Shown here: positions 22,762 to 35,003 of the stretch, piece after piece
Position numbering within the stretch: position 1 is the stretch's first letter
How the letters are laid out: each line of letters begins with the position of its first letter
Assembly (NCBI RefSeq): GCF_001680005.1
Contig: NC_033567.1
Span: 1,674,001-1,738,000 of the forward strand
DNA: 64,000 bases
DNA from: Plasmodium coatneyi
Taxonomy: Eukaryota; Apicomplexa; Aconoidasida; Haemosporida; Plasmodiidae
Direction: 5' to 3'
Notes under the pieces: generated by a model
Database searches by the model: none
Told to the model about the DNA's origin: nothing
Seen by the model: only the letters and a program-made list of their open reading frames with translations
Position numbers and translations under genes: made by a program

Positions 22762-24771
22762 TTACATGTTTTGGTAACCTATATTTGGGCGACCCTGCGT
22801 ACTATTATTTGTTCTTCTAGCGGACGTCCTTCCTTCTCCCCTGGTAGACTGTCTTGTGTATGCAGAAGAGCTCACTGTAGAACTTTCTGGTGCCCAGCCC
22901 AATATGGAATCGTCCTCTGTTGTGGAAGCACCTATTGTTGAGCTGTCTTCCGTTAACGCATCAATGTTGCGTACGGTGGATATTTTCTTCCTTGTTCCTC
23001 TTCCTCCTCTAGAGGAATGGTTACCAAACCAAGAAGACCATGGTTTATACTGAAAAAAAGGAAGCGTTAAAAGGAGGGAAGGAAAGGGTCTAAGGAAGGA
23101 AAGAAGTGTCTAAGGAAGGAAAGGAGGGTCTAAGGAAGGAATGTTGTTAGGGGTGGAAGGAGGGTTGTTTGGGAGTGGAAGGCAGGAAGCGGTGTTAGGG
23201 GTGGTTGGTGGTAGGTGTGTTGTTAGGTGGGTTGTTAGAGGTGTTGGTAGGGTGCTTTGTGGAAGGGAAGGTTGTTAGGGGTGTTGGTAGGGTAGTTGGT
23301 GGAAGGGAAGGTTGTTAGGTGGGTGGTTAGTGGAAGGAAGGTTTTTTGGTGGTTGGTGGAAGGAAGCTTGTTTGGTGGTTGGTGGAAGGAAGGTTGTTAG
23401 GTGGATGCTTGGTGGAAGGAAAGGTTGTTAGGGGTGGTTGGTGGAAGGAAGGTTGTTAGGTGGTAATGTGGTAGGTGGGTTGTTAAGTGGTTGGTGGAAA
23501 GGAAGGAAAGGAGGGTCTAAGAAGGAAAGGAAAGGAAGTAACGTTCCTTAGAAGGAAGGTGTCTAAGGAAAGGAGGGTCTAGTGAAGGAAAGGAAATCTA
23601 AGGAGGAACAGGGGATAGGGGTAGAAAGAATATTATTTCACTTTTAATTGTGTAGTGGTAATTGTATTTTATACCTTATATAGTACGTAAGGAGCTACCG
23701 TTAATCCTAGTGTTCCGATTATAGAGGAGATGGAAGATGTGGTGGTGGCGGAACGTATGTTTGCTTCTGCTTCGCGCAGAAGATTTGACTTTTGCTCGAG
23801 TTCCTTCTGTAAAGGATCTTCTACATGGAAACATGCCTGACGTTTTATTTCTTCTATTTCAGTTTGTGACCTACACTTTAATGTTTGTAGATGCATCTTA
23901 CAGTAGTGTGTATAATCCATATAGGGACCAGTACAATATGGATCAGCCGTATTTTTACGTGCCCTATCCGGCTCACAGTGTTGTTGCACAGCTTTGCATG
24001 CTTCAGTAATTTCCTCCTTGTGAGGGGTCCACCCCTTTTCACAATCATGCCAATATTCCCCTAAGTAACCTTTTATAGTGTTATAGTTATGAGAGAAATC
24101 GAATATGGTTTTCTTATGGAGGAAAATGTTTTTGTCTATTGGTTTACAAGTAATATTGCACCCGTTGCTCTCATATGAGGATTTTATTTTTTGCCAAATT
24201 TCACATAGGAGTTCCTTAAATTTCCCCTTCGTCTCTTCATTATTAAGTAATATGTTCCCTATTCCATAGTAGAGAAAATTCCAGCGTTCTTTATATAATG
24301 GGTAATTCTCGTATCTGTGCATTCCGGAAACGAAGCACACTGCTTCTTCAATTTCATGCATACAAGTCTGTAACTCATTATGTGAACTCTTAAGTTCCTC
24401 CATTCCCTGTACACGCTTATCTGTACAATGCTCCCCTATGCTCTCTTTAAATGGGCCATAGAAATATATTTGGGAAGGTAATTGATTTGAAAGTGTGGTC
24501 TATAAACATAATTGGCAGAAAGGAAGAGCAAGGAGGAGAAAGATGTGTGTGGAATATGTAAGTGTGTAAGTATTTCTATATATATATGTATTTTCCATCT
24601 TTCTTTTTTTTTGGTTTTATTATATTTTATTATATATACATGCAAAATTTTATATATGAATAATATTTGCTTGTAGGTATTATTCCTTGAATATAAATGG
24701 AGAACTAACATCCATTATTCTTGCTGCACTTAGTGCACGTTCCTGTATACAATGACCCCTATTTCTGTGAT
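22762..24771 (-). CDS. KIR: KIR variant antigen, start codon unclear
   Basis: Exon 3 is 22762-23049 and exon 2 is 23675-24499, both phase 0. Exon 2 opens TTLSNQLPSQIYFYG, has a Cys-rich domain with AVCFVSG, FLYYGIG and TIFDFSHNYN motifs, and ends in a helix closing APYVLYK. Exon 3 reads YKPWSSWFGNH, a basic RGTRKK patch and a tail ending NIGYQNM. The intron between them (about 625 bases) is filled with the G-rich minisatellite. The most likely first exon, 24757-24771, aligns with MT-type first exons but reads ATC-ACA-GAA-ATA-GGG with a weak GTCATT donor; the ATG is lost or lies elsewhere. About 375 residues. Possibly inactive at the start. Confidence 0.75.
23060..23625. repeat. G-rich minisatellite in KIR intron
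   Basis: GGTCTAAGGAAGGAAAGG units at both ends, with GGTGGTTGGTGGAAGGAAGGTTGTTAGG units between. This is the densest block of the family in the window, and could form two-layer G-quadruplexes on the plus strand. Confidence 0.9.
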
Positions 24772-25724
24772 GCCCGTATATTCATATATTTTTTGAACAA
24801 ACACACATATATGTGTGCGATAATTTTCGCTTGCTTGTTTCTGTGATGGTTTATTGAATATGGAACGCTTATTTTCTTAAGAGTATATATATGTTTTTTT
24901 TTATTTTTACAGCTATAGGAACACATTCTGTATATTAAATGGTTACACGTACGACTAATAGTACAAAGTAAAGAATAAATATATTGCAGAATCACATAAC
25001 ACAACATAAAAGAATGATCAAATTTCTCAATTACTTCCTTATTTATTGATTTTATTATTAAAACATGTACAACCTTCCCTGGAATTATTGTTATTACTAT
25101 TGCTATGCTTTGATTATTATATATATATTCGTGTATATATATATGTATATATGCAGGAAATATATATATATAACTTTTTCCTCCCTTCTTTTGTATAGGA
25201 AAAATTCTTACCACTTATATATATACATTATATTAAATTATGTGTTTTACTACTGTTAGGAGTGTTTTTAAGGAAGTTATAAGTAAATACTTAATAGTTC
25301 ATATGTATATATGGAGAGAGCATTCTTCTCCTTCCTTTTATTATATGAACATTCATCAACATGCACTGTGTGTCGGATATGAATTTATAAATTGTTCAAG
25401 AAATTGGTATAATACACAAGAATCCCATGAATTATGCACAAAAGAAGAGGAGGAGTACATGTTGAGAGGAAGATTTCAGAACACATCCTTTTTTCTGTTT
25501 CCAGTAGCTTTTTATTAATAATACCTTCTTTCTTCCTTTCTTTTATTATTTACGATGAGTATACACTATAAATTGTTCACTCATATGGAGTACATATTGG
25601 GTTATTTGAACTCATTTCTACTACTTTTAATGCACCTTATACTCTACATATTAGTGTGTATCTCTTTTTCCTTCCTTTTTTCTTTTTCCATTTGTATGAT
25701 TGTTCAACCCACACCACTACCATA

Positions 25725-25832
25725 ATAATGTATAATAATAATATATAATAATGTATAATAATAATATATAATAATGTATAATAATAATATATAATAATGT
25801 ATAATAATAATATATAATAATGTATAATAATA
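25725..25832. repeat. TAATAATG tandem repeat
   Basis: About five copies of a unit reading roughly TATAATAATGTATAATAA plus TAATA. Confidence 0.9.
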
Positions 25833-26339
25833 ATAATAGTGCTCCTTTCTTTGCTTCTTATTCCTTCTTTCCTTCTTTCTCCCCTGTGAGTTAATATAAT
25901 TTTGCTCGGAAGCATATATATATATGTAAATACATACATTGTATATATATATACATTATATATGTATATATATGTAGAAAGCATACAACACATTACTTCT
26001 TTTTTTTTTTACACACATATGAGCAATTTGCATATATGTGTATGTAGAATTTTTGCATATATATGTGCGTAGAAGCACAAAAAACACATTAGTTCACTAA
26101 TTTAATGTATCCATTCGTTCATTCCATTCGTCTAATCCATTCGTTTAATCCATTCGTTCATTATAATTAGAGTTTAGGGTTTAGTATATAAGTATGCGCA
26201 TATGCAACATATACATATATATATAAATATGTGTATATATTCACTATGAATGTAATAGTGGCGATGGTGTTTTACTCTTAAGAGCGGATTGACTTTTTCA
26301 TTTTTTTTCCATTGGTTCATTTTTTCTTTGGGACTGAAT

Positions 26340-26575
26340 TTGTTGTTTTTGTTTGTTTTTTTGTTGTTGTGTATTGTTGTTTGTTTGTTGTGTTTGTTTG
26401 GTTTGTTTGTTACAAGGATTTTTGTAGTAGTTGTTTGTTTGTTTGTTGTTGTTACAAGGATTGTTCTGTAGTAGTAGTAGTAGTTGTTGTTGTTGTTCTA
26501 CAAGGATGGTTGTAGTAGTAATTGTTGTTGTTGTATACAAGGATTGTTGTGCGTAATTGTTGTTGTTGTTGTTTT
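26340..26575. repeat. TTG-rich repeat
   Basis: GTTTGTTTGTTGTTGTTACAAGGATT-like units, five or so, with TTG microsatellite between. Both strands stay open by composition (Gln or Val/Cys runs). Confidence 0.85.
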
Positions 26576-26891
26576 TTAGGTTTAAGGTTCAGATATAAAA
26601 AGGATGGAAAAAAAATAAAGCAGTTAGAATGGAAGAAAAAAAAACAGTTCAAAAGAAAAAAAAAGGGAAGCTAAAAAAAGAAGGAGTAGGGAGTAAGTTC
26701 GGCCCCCTTTTTTTTGTATGTGTTGGAATGTTGTTAGTATGTGGAATGTTTTTATTTTTTCCTTCCTTCCCCTTAAAAAATAAGAGGAACACATGGTAGA
26801 ACTTGTTTGTTTATTTTATTTTATTTTTTTTTCTTTTAAAAAAAAAGGAACAATTAATAAAAAAATAAAATAAAGAAGGGTACTGAGGAAC

Positions 26892-29280
26892 TTATCTATT
26901 GTATGGGATAGAATATACTGTGGAAGAGTCACCTATTGTTGAATCATACTCTGTTGTTGAACCTCCTATTATTGATGTGTCGTCGTCAAAGTCCCTTTCA
27001 ACTGAAGTCGTTGTTGTTCTCTTTCTAATGTTTCTTACACTGCTGTTATGGTTCCTTCCTCCTCCTCCCTCAAATTGTGTACGTAACAAAGATGGTACGG
27101 AAGTATACTGAAATAAGAACGAAGGACGAAGGAGGGGGGTGGAAAATATGTACATATATAAACACATATATGTATGTGTATACATATATATATATACATA
27201 GTGGTAATAATTATTACCTTATATAGAAGGGCAGAAATAGCAGGCAACCCTACTGCGGCAAGTATGGAAGATACGACGGTAGTAGTGGGGGTGGTGTTGG
27301 TCGTGGTTGTCCCCCCACTCAACTGTTCAGTGCAACTACCAGTTGGGTCGTCAGGAGGCAGCTCATTAACCTTAGAGAGGGAGGAAGAGGAAGGAAGGAG
27401 GAGATCTTCCTCCCCCCCTCCTTCCACCTCCTCCTTCCCACCTACATCAGCCACTTCAGGACATTCTAAGAGCGAAATTTTTTCCTCCTTACAGAAACTT
27501 TCATAGTTTTTTTTAAATTCACTACAATAGTCATCAGCATTAGGTGTACTTGTGTTGCAAGACGTATTCATAGCACGACATCCTGTTTTAATGTTCTGTA
27601 GGTGTTCGTTATACTTCTTACTGCAAGAAGGAGTTGTAGATTTAGGAGGTTTGGGAAGTTTAGGGCCTGGAGCAGAGAGGCCTAAATCCTGTTCTATCCT
27701 CTTATGGTCGATAGAATATTCAAATACTATTCTTCTATGGTTGAAAGTCATGAAGTCGTCTTCGCTAAGGTCGTCTTTGTTCAGGGTAGGGTCTGTTCCT
27801 AAGAGCGTACATTTATGCCCCTCCTTAATACCATTAAGGATGTCATTAATTGCTTCTATTACAGTGGAAAACGAAGTAGTAGCAGGTTCCCTTAACTTTT
27901 TATGTAATAAATACCCTAACCAAAAATTGAAAAATTTACAACGTTTACCATTGTCTGGTTCGTCAGTTCCGTCCTCTGCCTCTTCCTCCTCTTCTTCTGC
28001 TTTTCTCAATTTTTTCAATTCTTCCGTCTCTCTTTCTTCTTTTTCCTTTGTAGAAACATAACATAATGCATTTGCAATTACAGTTGCATATTTGTCGTCC
28101 GTAAAATATTCTTTTATTGCTTCCCTTATTTCTTTTCTGGGGAAAGGACAATAATAGCAATAATTGCCACCACCCTTAAAATTATCATAATACTTTACTC
28201 TTGAGGTTAGCACTTCTAAATTTTGCTTCTACAATTGTATGTAAGTGGAAGTGGTGTTATGTGTTAGGGGTGTGTGTGAGGGGTGGGGGAGTTATGTATA
28301 TATGTATATATATATACACATACATATATATATATACATACATGTACATACATATATGTACTTATATACATATATATGTATATACGTACATTTACATATG
28401 TATGTGGTGGTGGTGTTTTTTTTTTTACCGTTAGTTTTTTTGCAGGTACTTTTTTTGGTGATTTTGTTTTTATTGTTGCACAGGAGGAGATATCTCCTTC
28501 GTCTCCGTCCTCTTCCCCTGAACAGGAGCCAAGTCCTATATAGTCCTCATCTTCTTCTTCGTCTTCAGACGGTTCCGTAGGGCATGTTAGTTGTGGTAGT
28601 TCTTCCTCATACTTTGTTCCTTCTTTCTTATATTGCTTATCAAATTCGTCACAATATGCGTCCCCGGAGAGGGATTGACATATTCCCTTCACTTTTGCAT
28701 ATGCTGACTTAGCTGCTTCGGAAGGGACCTCACATTGGTTATTATTGCAATATTTGTGACATTCTCCTTTCCCTTCTTTGTCATCTTTCAGTTTGTTGTA
28801 GTCATATTCATAATCATGTAGTATTTTACTATTTTGGAAGAGGTCATCGGTAATATGAGGGTACACAAGAGTACAATGGTTCTTGCAACTGTTCCAGAAA
28901 TGGGTACTCCTCTGATGTTTATAAATTGCGCTCATAACAGTCTGAAATGTGGTGTCCGTCTTAACTTTTCCCGTCTCCTTAATTTTAGTACCCAACCAAT
29001 AATAGAGAAATTTACAACGATCATAATAAGATGGGTCCCCACTGCCACTCCCTCCTGCGCATGCATAAGAACAGTTTTGTACAATTTTATTGCTTAATTC
29101 CTCATTATAAGCATGGATCACTTCTAATGCTCCTTTCACAGTCGTCCATAATTCCTGGTTACATGGCATCGCTCCCCCATCCCCTCTACTGACCACTTGG
29201 GAACAAGTCTTCTTATCCGCCTCCTTATACCTTTTTTGTGAAGGTAATTCTTCCATAGCGTCGTCGTCTCCCAGTGTCAT
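26892..29280 (-). CDS. KIR: Two-domain KIR variant antigen
   Basis: Exons 28429-29280, 27218-28228 and 26892-27107, all phase 0, about 692 residues. The first exon starts at ATG in the same AACA-ATG-ACA context as other KIR first exons and reads directly into a domain (MTLGDDDAMEELPSQKRY), so the usual first intron is absent. Domain 1 (residues 1-284) has YYWLGTK and ILHDYEYDYN motifs and ends in an acidic stretch and KKLT without a helix. Domain 2 (285-621) opens KQNLEVLTSR, has FNFWLGYL and IVFEYSIDH motifs and a helix ending SALLYK. The tail is short and ends TVYSIPYNR. The two could be separate genes, but domain 1 has no helix or tail and domain 2 has no first exon of its own. Confidence 0.8.
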
Positions 29281-30746
29281 TGTTCATATGTATGCATTTT
29301 TTGTGTATATGTGGAATGCGAATTTTTATATATGTTACATATAAAATGTGTTCCTTAAATATATGCAGGCAGCATGTGTTCATATGTGTGTTGAATATTT
29401 TGCACATATTATAGGAATGATTATAAGAACAAGCACACACACATATATATATGCAAATTTATCAAATTTATCAAACGTTTTTATTTTCTTTATTTCTTTC
29501 ACTTTTACATTTCCTTTCTTTTTCTTCTTTTTTCTGATTAATGATGATGTACATATATTGCTTAAATTTTCAATTTTCAAATGTCATTCATGCATTATGT
29601 ATGTATGTACTACTTATGTATATGCATACATAGTAATTATGTCATGTATGTTGTACATGGTGTAATTGTTTCTTATGAATATAATTGGATTACAAAATAT
29701 GGAAGCGAATTATGTTCAAACTAGCAAAATAATGACGGAGAGATGGGGCAATAATTCCAATTCCTTGCATATTACATCTTTTATCTATGTAATTTATTAT
29801 TGCCATTTGTATGGGATTACTCATAGCACATTATATTACAATGTACATGCCATCATAATTGTGTATATAAAAGAATACCATTTTCTCCTGTGCTGGGTAA
29901 AAATTTTAATATATATATATATTACTTATTTTATATTTTATTGTTATGTATGTGAAGGACGATTATAAAAAAGTGCTAATACAATTCAGCGTATATTCCC
30001 TGTATGGAATATTCCTTTTTTCTTCCCTTTTAAATATGTACATTTACCCATATCTACTACGGATTGTACATTCATAAAATAAATGAAACGAGGATATATA
30101 ATACACACAGAGGAATTATGCAAATGATATGTAAAAAAAAAAAAAAAAAGAAGTAAAAAAAAAAAAGAATTTTCTATGCACACCCTTTTACCATAATAAT
30201 ACCTTACCATAATAATAATGGTACTCCTTGATATATATATATACACCCTCCCTTTCCGCCTTTTGTTCATTTATGTTGTATTAGTAATATGATAAGTCCC
30301 ATTTTTTCACTTTTTTTCCTTTTTTTCTTCTTTTTTTTGTCCTTGATATGAGTATGTTACAAATAAGTCATTCATGGTATATGTATATGTGCATATTATG
30401 TACTATTTGTGCTATTTCCTTCCTTCCTCCCCCTTTTTAAACTTACACTACATTTTTTACACTAATATACCCCTTTCCCTTTTTCGTTTTTTATCCTTGG
30501 TTTAAATTGGAAGAAGGTTCGAAAAAAAAAGAGGGGGGGTTTGAGGGGAATTGGTAGAAATTTTTTCTCAAGGGAAAGGTTCATAGATTTCCCCCTTTAC
30601 CTTGGCGTGCATATATTATTTCAGAACCACATACATATATATATATGCTATATATATATGTAGGAAGTATATTGCATACGTTATTATAGTTTCTTTGCGT
30701 GGAAGGAAGCATTACACATTCATTCTAATGTTTTACATATGATGTT
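29281..30746. other. Intergenic, no gene
   Basis: AT-rich sequence with homopolymer runs. Short open frames show no family motifs. Confidence 0.6.
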
Positions 30747-32099
30747 CTACATGTGCTGGTAATGTATATTATTTCGTCTTTGTTGATGTTGCTGTTGCCT
30801 CCGTTGCTGTTGTCTGCTATATGTTCTTGTAGACTCTGTGTCATACACTGTTCCATCGAATGTTGAATTTTCCGTGGAATATTCTGTTGTTAAGGTGTCG
30901 TTCTCTGTTAATGTGTCGTCTTCTTCGTCTGATAAGGTGTTCAATTCACTCCTAATGGCAGATCGTTTCTTCCTTCTTCCTACCCCAATGTGATTATTCC
31001 TCTTAAAGAAGAATGGCTTATGCTAAAAGAAAAGAAAAGCAAAAGGAGATGTTATTGTGGTGGTGTTTTAGTGTTCTATGGTGTAGTGGTGGTGGTGCTC
31101 GTACTTACCTTGTAGAGAAGGAAAGCCACTGACAACATTCCTGTCGCTCCAAGAATAGAAGATACAGTAGTAGTGGTGATGTTTTCTCCAGAAGATGAGG
31201 TTGTTTCTGGTACAAGTGCAGGTTCCTCTGCTGCTTCCCTCTGCACCTGATTATCGTGCCTAAGTTCAGTCTGTAGAACCTTCCTGTTAAGTATTGCTTC
31301 ACAGTGTAGGCTTATTAATTTCTGTGGGTTCGGTTTTTGGTTGCTACCTCCCGCCCTCGCTATAAAATCTCCACAAACCGAACTTTGCAAAGTTCCAGTT
31401 TCACTACTTTCTGTACTTTGTGTGCATAAGTTAGTGTAAGCTGTAGCAGCTGCTTTCAGGTATTGTTCATATGCTGGACAGTAATCCTCCTTATTTTTTG
31501 GCAAGGTTGTCACTATTTTTGTGTAGTCTAGCGAATAGTCAGATACTATTTTTGCCTTAGGGAAGAGGTCCTTATTAATAGTATAGCCGCTGTATAGAAT
31601 GGTACACCCACCCCCACCACTTTCCCCACCAGACGAAGGCTTAATTTCCTTTAATTGGTCATAAATGTTTTTCATAAGGGTTTGAAATGAATCAGAATCG
31701 CTTACACATTCCCATACTTTAGTCCCTAACCAATAATAAAAGAAAGTGCACTCTTTATTTCTGGATGAGAAGCTCCTTGTCCCTCCCGGTGAGGATGCGT
31801 AACAATAGGCTTCTAATATTTTGTCAACATGCGCCTTAATACCGTCATGGGCCTGTAGTGCAGTTTGCAGAGCAATTTTCGCACTTTCTGTCTCAACTCC
31901 TTGAGTATTACACCCATAATAGCCACTATATTTCTGGTCGAATGCATCATATGCTGCTCTTGAGGGTAGTTCACCCACGAACATGTTCTATAAGTGAGAA
32001 TATATACATAAATTAATATATATATATATCATATATACACACATATATATATATGTATTCATATATTTTGAATGAAGGAATGCATACTTCTCCTGTCAT
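30747..32099 (-). CDS. KIR: KIR variant antigen, three exons
   Basis: Exons 32088-32099 (MTGE), 31109-31987 and 30747-31022, phase 0, about 388 residues. Exon 2 opens NMFVGELPSRAAY and carries the Cys-rich domain with AYCYASS, FFYYWLGTK and IVSDYSLDYT motifs. A Gly-rich turn (SSGGESGGGG) lies mid-domain. The helix (about 276-295) closes VAFLLYK. Exon 3 begins HKPFFFKRNNH, where most paralogues have Y-N-L-L-P, then GRRKKRS, an acidic Ser/Thr region and a Gln-rich end (RQQQRRQQQ) finishing NIHYQHM. Intact by frame; the four-codon first exon is supported by a GTATGC donor and the MT start shared with neighbours. Confidence 0.88.
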
Positions 32100-33380
32100 G
32101 GTTGTATGCGCATTTTTTTGTGTGTATATGTAATGAATTTGTGTTTTTTGTGCTTTTGTTTCATATGTTCAGAATACATAGATATGTGAACACATTTTTT
32201 TCCTTTCAGCAGTGATTATGAATATTAAGTTCTTATTTTTTTCCTTCAATAGTACACATTGCTCAAAATTTTGCACAATAATAATATCTTCTAACATTGT
32301 GCATATGTATCACAATTATATTATATAAAGTTGATTCAAGAATAAATAACAATATATGCTAAAAAATTATAGAATAATAATGGTAGGATGTACGGAACTT
32401 CCCCCATAATATACATATATATATTCCTTATCCGTGTACCACTGTTGTTTATTATTGGTATTGTGCTACACATATACATATATATTCCTACGGAACACTG
32501 CATTCCTGAACACATACCATGATTACTCATATATCTGCACAATGTATGTATATATATACATAATTCAACTTTTCCTTAATGAAAAAATTTTCAACATGCA
32601 CTACTCATTTTATGCTCTATTTTCTTTTTTTTTTTTTTTTTCCTAAGGGATGTTAATAAAAAAAAAAAATTGTTAGCTTATATATTGTGCAGTGTACAGT
32701 TCACATATGTACATGCATATATGTGCATAGAGAGCACATGGTACCTTTCTTCCGCAAACGTCCCGCACTCCTTTTCTTTTTTTGCACAATGTATACACAA
32801 ACGTTGTGCATAATTATTGAATATTTAGAAGAAAACTTAACTTCGTGAAACAAACACGCGAAAAAGGGATTTAATACAGAAAGAATTATATCATTCATAT
32901 TGTTGAAAAAAGTATAAATATATGTGCACACATCCCCCCCTTTTACCATAATAGTAATAGTTTTATTAGAACAACATTCTTCCTTCCTTCTCTCTTCTTT
33001 TCTTTTCTTTTCTTTTCTTTACTTTTCTTCTTTCCTTCTTTTCCTTTCTTTTTTTTTTTTCCTTTTTTTTTTAAAAGTAAAAGAAAAAAACAAAAAAACA
33101 AAAAAGATATAAAGAAGAAATCAAGAAGAAATGAGTCAAAAAAACAAAAGGGGAGTGAGAAAAAGGGAAGGAAGAATGCCATTTATGCTTCTTTTCACAG
33201 AGTGTATGAACTGTGTGTGCGGACTTCGCGCGGTGTTCATTTATATTAAGTGGGAAGGGAAGGAGGAAAGAAACATATCACATTACACATTCATTTCATT
33301 GTTATATTCCAATGTTCTAAATGTGCTATTTATGATGTGCGTAATATTAGATCCTACTTATTGTTTTATGGAGGAATATA
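32100..33380. other. Intergenic, no gene
   Basis: AT-rich spacer. Carries the second copy of the 24-base conserved element (32730-32753) and a pyrimidine/purine switch at about 32985-33170. Open frames here follow the low-complexity sequence. Confidence 0.6.
32730..32753. promoter_or_regulatory. Conserved upstream element, copy 2
   Basis: Identical over 24 bases to 4161-4184, about 630 bases upstream of the KIR start at 32099. Confidence 0.4.
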
Positions 33381-35003
33381 TTACATACGTCCATAACTTA
33401 TATTTCTTTGTATTCGTTGCTGTTGTTGCTCCCTCTTCATATTACTATTATTTTTCCTACTTCCTGCTCTTCTTCTAAGTGGTAACTCATTATATATGAT
33501 AGATGCATCTTCTGTTGTTGACAAATCTGTTGTGGAATCAGCTATTGTTGAGTCATTTATTGTTGATTCGAATGTGGAGTCACCTAATGTAGAGTCTGTT
33601 GTTATTATGGAATCACTTTCTGTTAGGGTATCAATGTTATGCTCAATTGTTGTTGTTGTTGCTCTTTTTTTCCTCCTAATTCTACTAATGTTATCGTTAC
33701 TTCTAAGGAGATTGTTACGTAAGTCAGAAAATAAATTGGTATACTAAGACAGGAGGAAAGGAAAGAGGGTAAAAATATATGTGTAGCACACATATATGTA
33801 ACACATATATATATATAAGTAGTATATGTATATATATGTATATATGTACATATGTACATGTATGTATGTTTATATAAATGTGTGTAATGGACAATTGTAA
33901 ATACTTTGTATAAAAGAAAACCAAGTGCTGGTAATCCCACTACGGATAATGCAGAAGAGACGATAGGGGTGATGCTTCTGCTGCTGGGAGAAGCAGCACT
34001 ACCCTCCACCTGTTGTGGTAATGATGGTGGAGCAGCAAGTTCTGAAGGTTGTGAAAGCAACTGTGTTAAGCAATTAGTCAGGTTGGTTTCTTCCTCTCCT
34101 TCCTCCTCCCCATCTGATTGGGGGCCTGCTCCAGACTGTGCTTGTTCTTTCAATTTTGATGGTTCTGGAATTTTTTTCTCACCATTTTTCAATTTGTCCC
34201 AAAATTTTCTACAGAAGTCATCATGATTTTGAGTCTCACTGCCACAATTTGCACTTACTTGATTATAAGCGTCTTTAGCTCCACCATCTCCAACAATTTT
34301 CTTATCTCCATTCAGGTAGGTGTCATATGCAGTAGTGCAAGAAGAAGACATTCCTGATTGAGAATTATGCTTTATTTGTTTCCATATGGTTCGGTAGTCA
34401 TGGTAATAGTCAAATACTTTTTTTCTGTGATATAAAAATTCTGTGCTCATGGTACTGCTCAAAAAACTTTGAGCACATGGTTCGTTGTTGGACCCTTCCA
34501 ACGTATTATAGATTTTTTGTATAACATCTTTAAGTAGAAAAGTTGATTTTAATTTTCCTTCTAGTTCGGACCCTAACCAAAAATAAAAAAAGTTACACAA
34601 CTCCTCTTTGCATGGTTGTGGTGATGGTAATGGTTGATCCTCCTTCTCTGTAATGACATTAGTTAAAAGGCACCAAGTATTCGCAATTTTAGTGGCACAT
34701 GTACTAAATCCCCAGTTTTCTTTCCATTTACCCTGTAAAATACTCACTATGCTTTTTTCCCAGGAACTGATATCCTTACATTCCTGATTGCCCCTCTTGA
34801 AATGGTTATATATTTTTCTTGAAGGTAAATCATCCACCTTGCAGGGTTCCTCCTACAAATGTGGAATTGTTGGGTGGAATTTGTGTATGTACTTCCATGC
34901 ATCCCTTATGTTTTGAATAGAGCAATATTATTATATGTATACCACATTAATATACATTTTATTTTATGGAGCAAATAAATGAAGCGTGTATTACTTTTAC
35001 CAT
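33381..35003 (-). CDS. KIR: KIR variant antigen, CLLSK subfamily
   Basis: Exons 34995-35003 (MVK), 33905-34852 and 33381-33743, phase 0, about 439 residues, the longest single-domain KIR in the window. Exon 2 opens EEPCKVDDLPSRKIY, has TWCLL, CNFFYFWLGSE and VFDYYHDYRTIW motifs, an acidic EEEGEEE stretch with NCLTQLL, and a helix (about 298-317) closing LGFLLYK. The tail is long (120 residues) with RRKKR, many D-S-T units and the end NISYGRM. It groups with the genes at 49887 and 53300 by LPSRK/QK-x-Y, W/L-C-L-L, the FDYxHDY/YDY motif and the ATG-xxx-AAA/CAA first exon before GTAATA. Intact. Confidence 0.88.

Larger units (their letters stand above)
24772..26891. other. Long AT-rich spacer, no gene
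   Basis: Contains a 23-base-scale TATAATAATG repeat (about 25725-25830), TTGTTGTTACAAGGATTGTT repeats (about 26340-26575) and a short telomere-like AGAGTTTAGGGTTTAG at about 26168. An open frame on the minus strand at 24759-25214 lacks any motif. Confidence 0.65.

Noticed and set aside
24759..25214. 151-codon minus-strand open frame
   Set aside because: Tyr/Ile/Lys-rich translation of AT-rich spacer with no family motif and no domain; it overlaps the candidate first exon of a KIR in a meaningless frame.
27552..28061. 169-codon plus-strand open frame
   Set aside because: Exactly antisense to the second domain of the two-domain KIR, which has the family motifs and splice sites.
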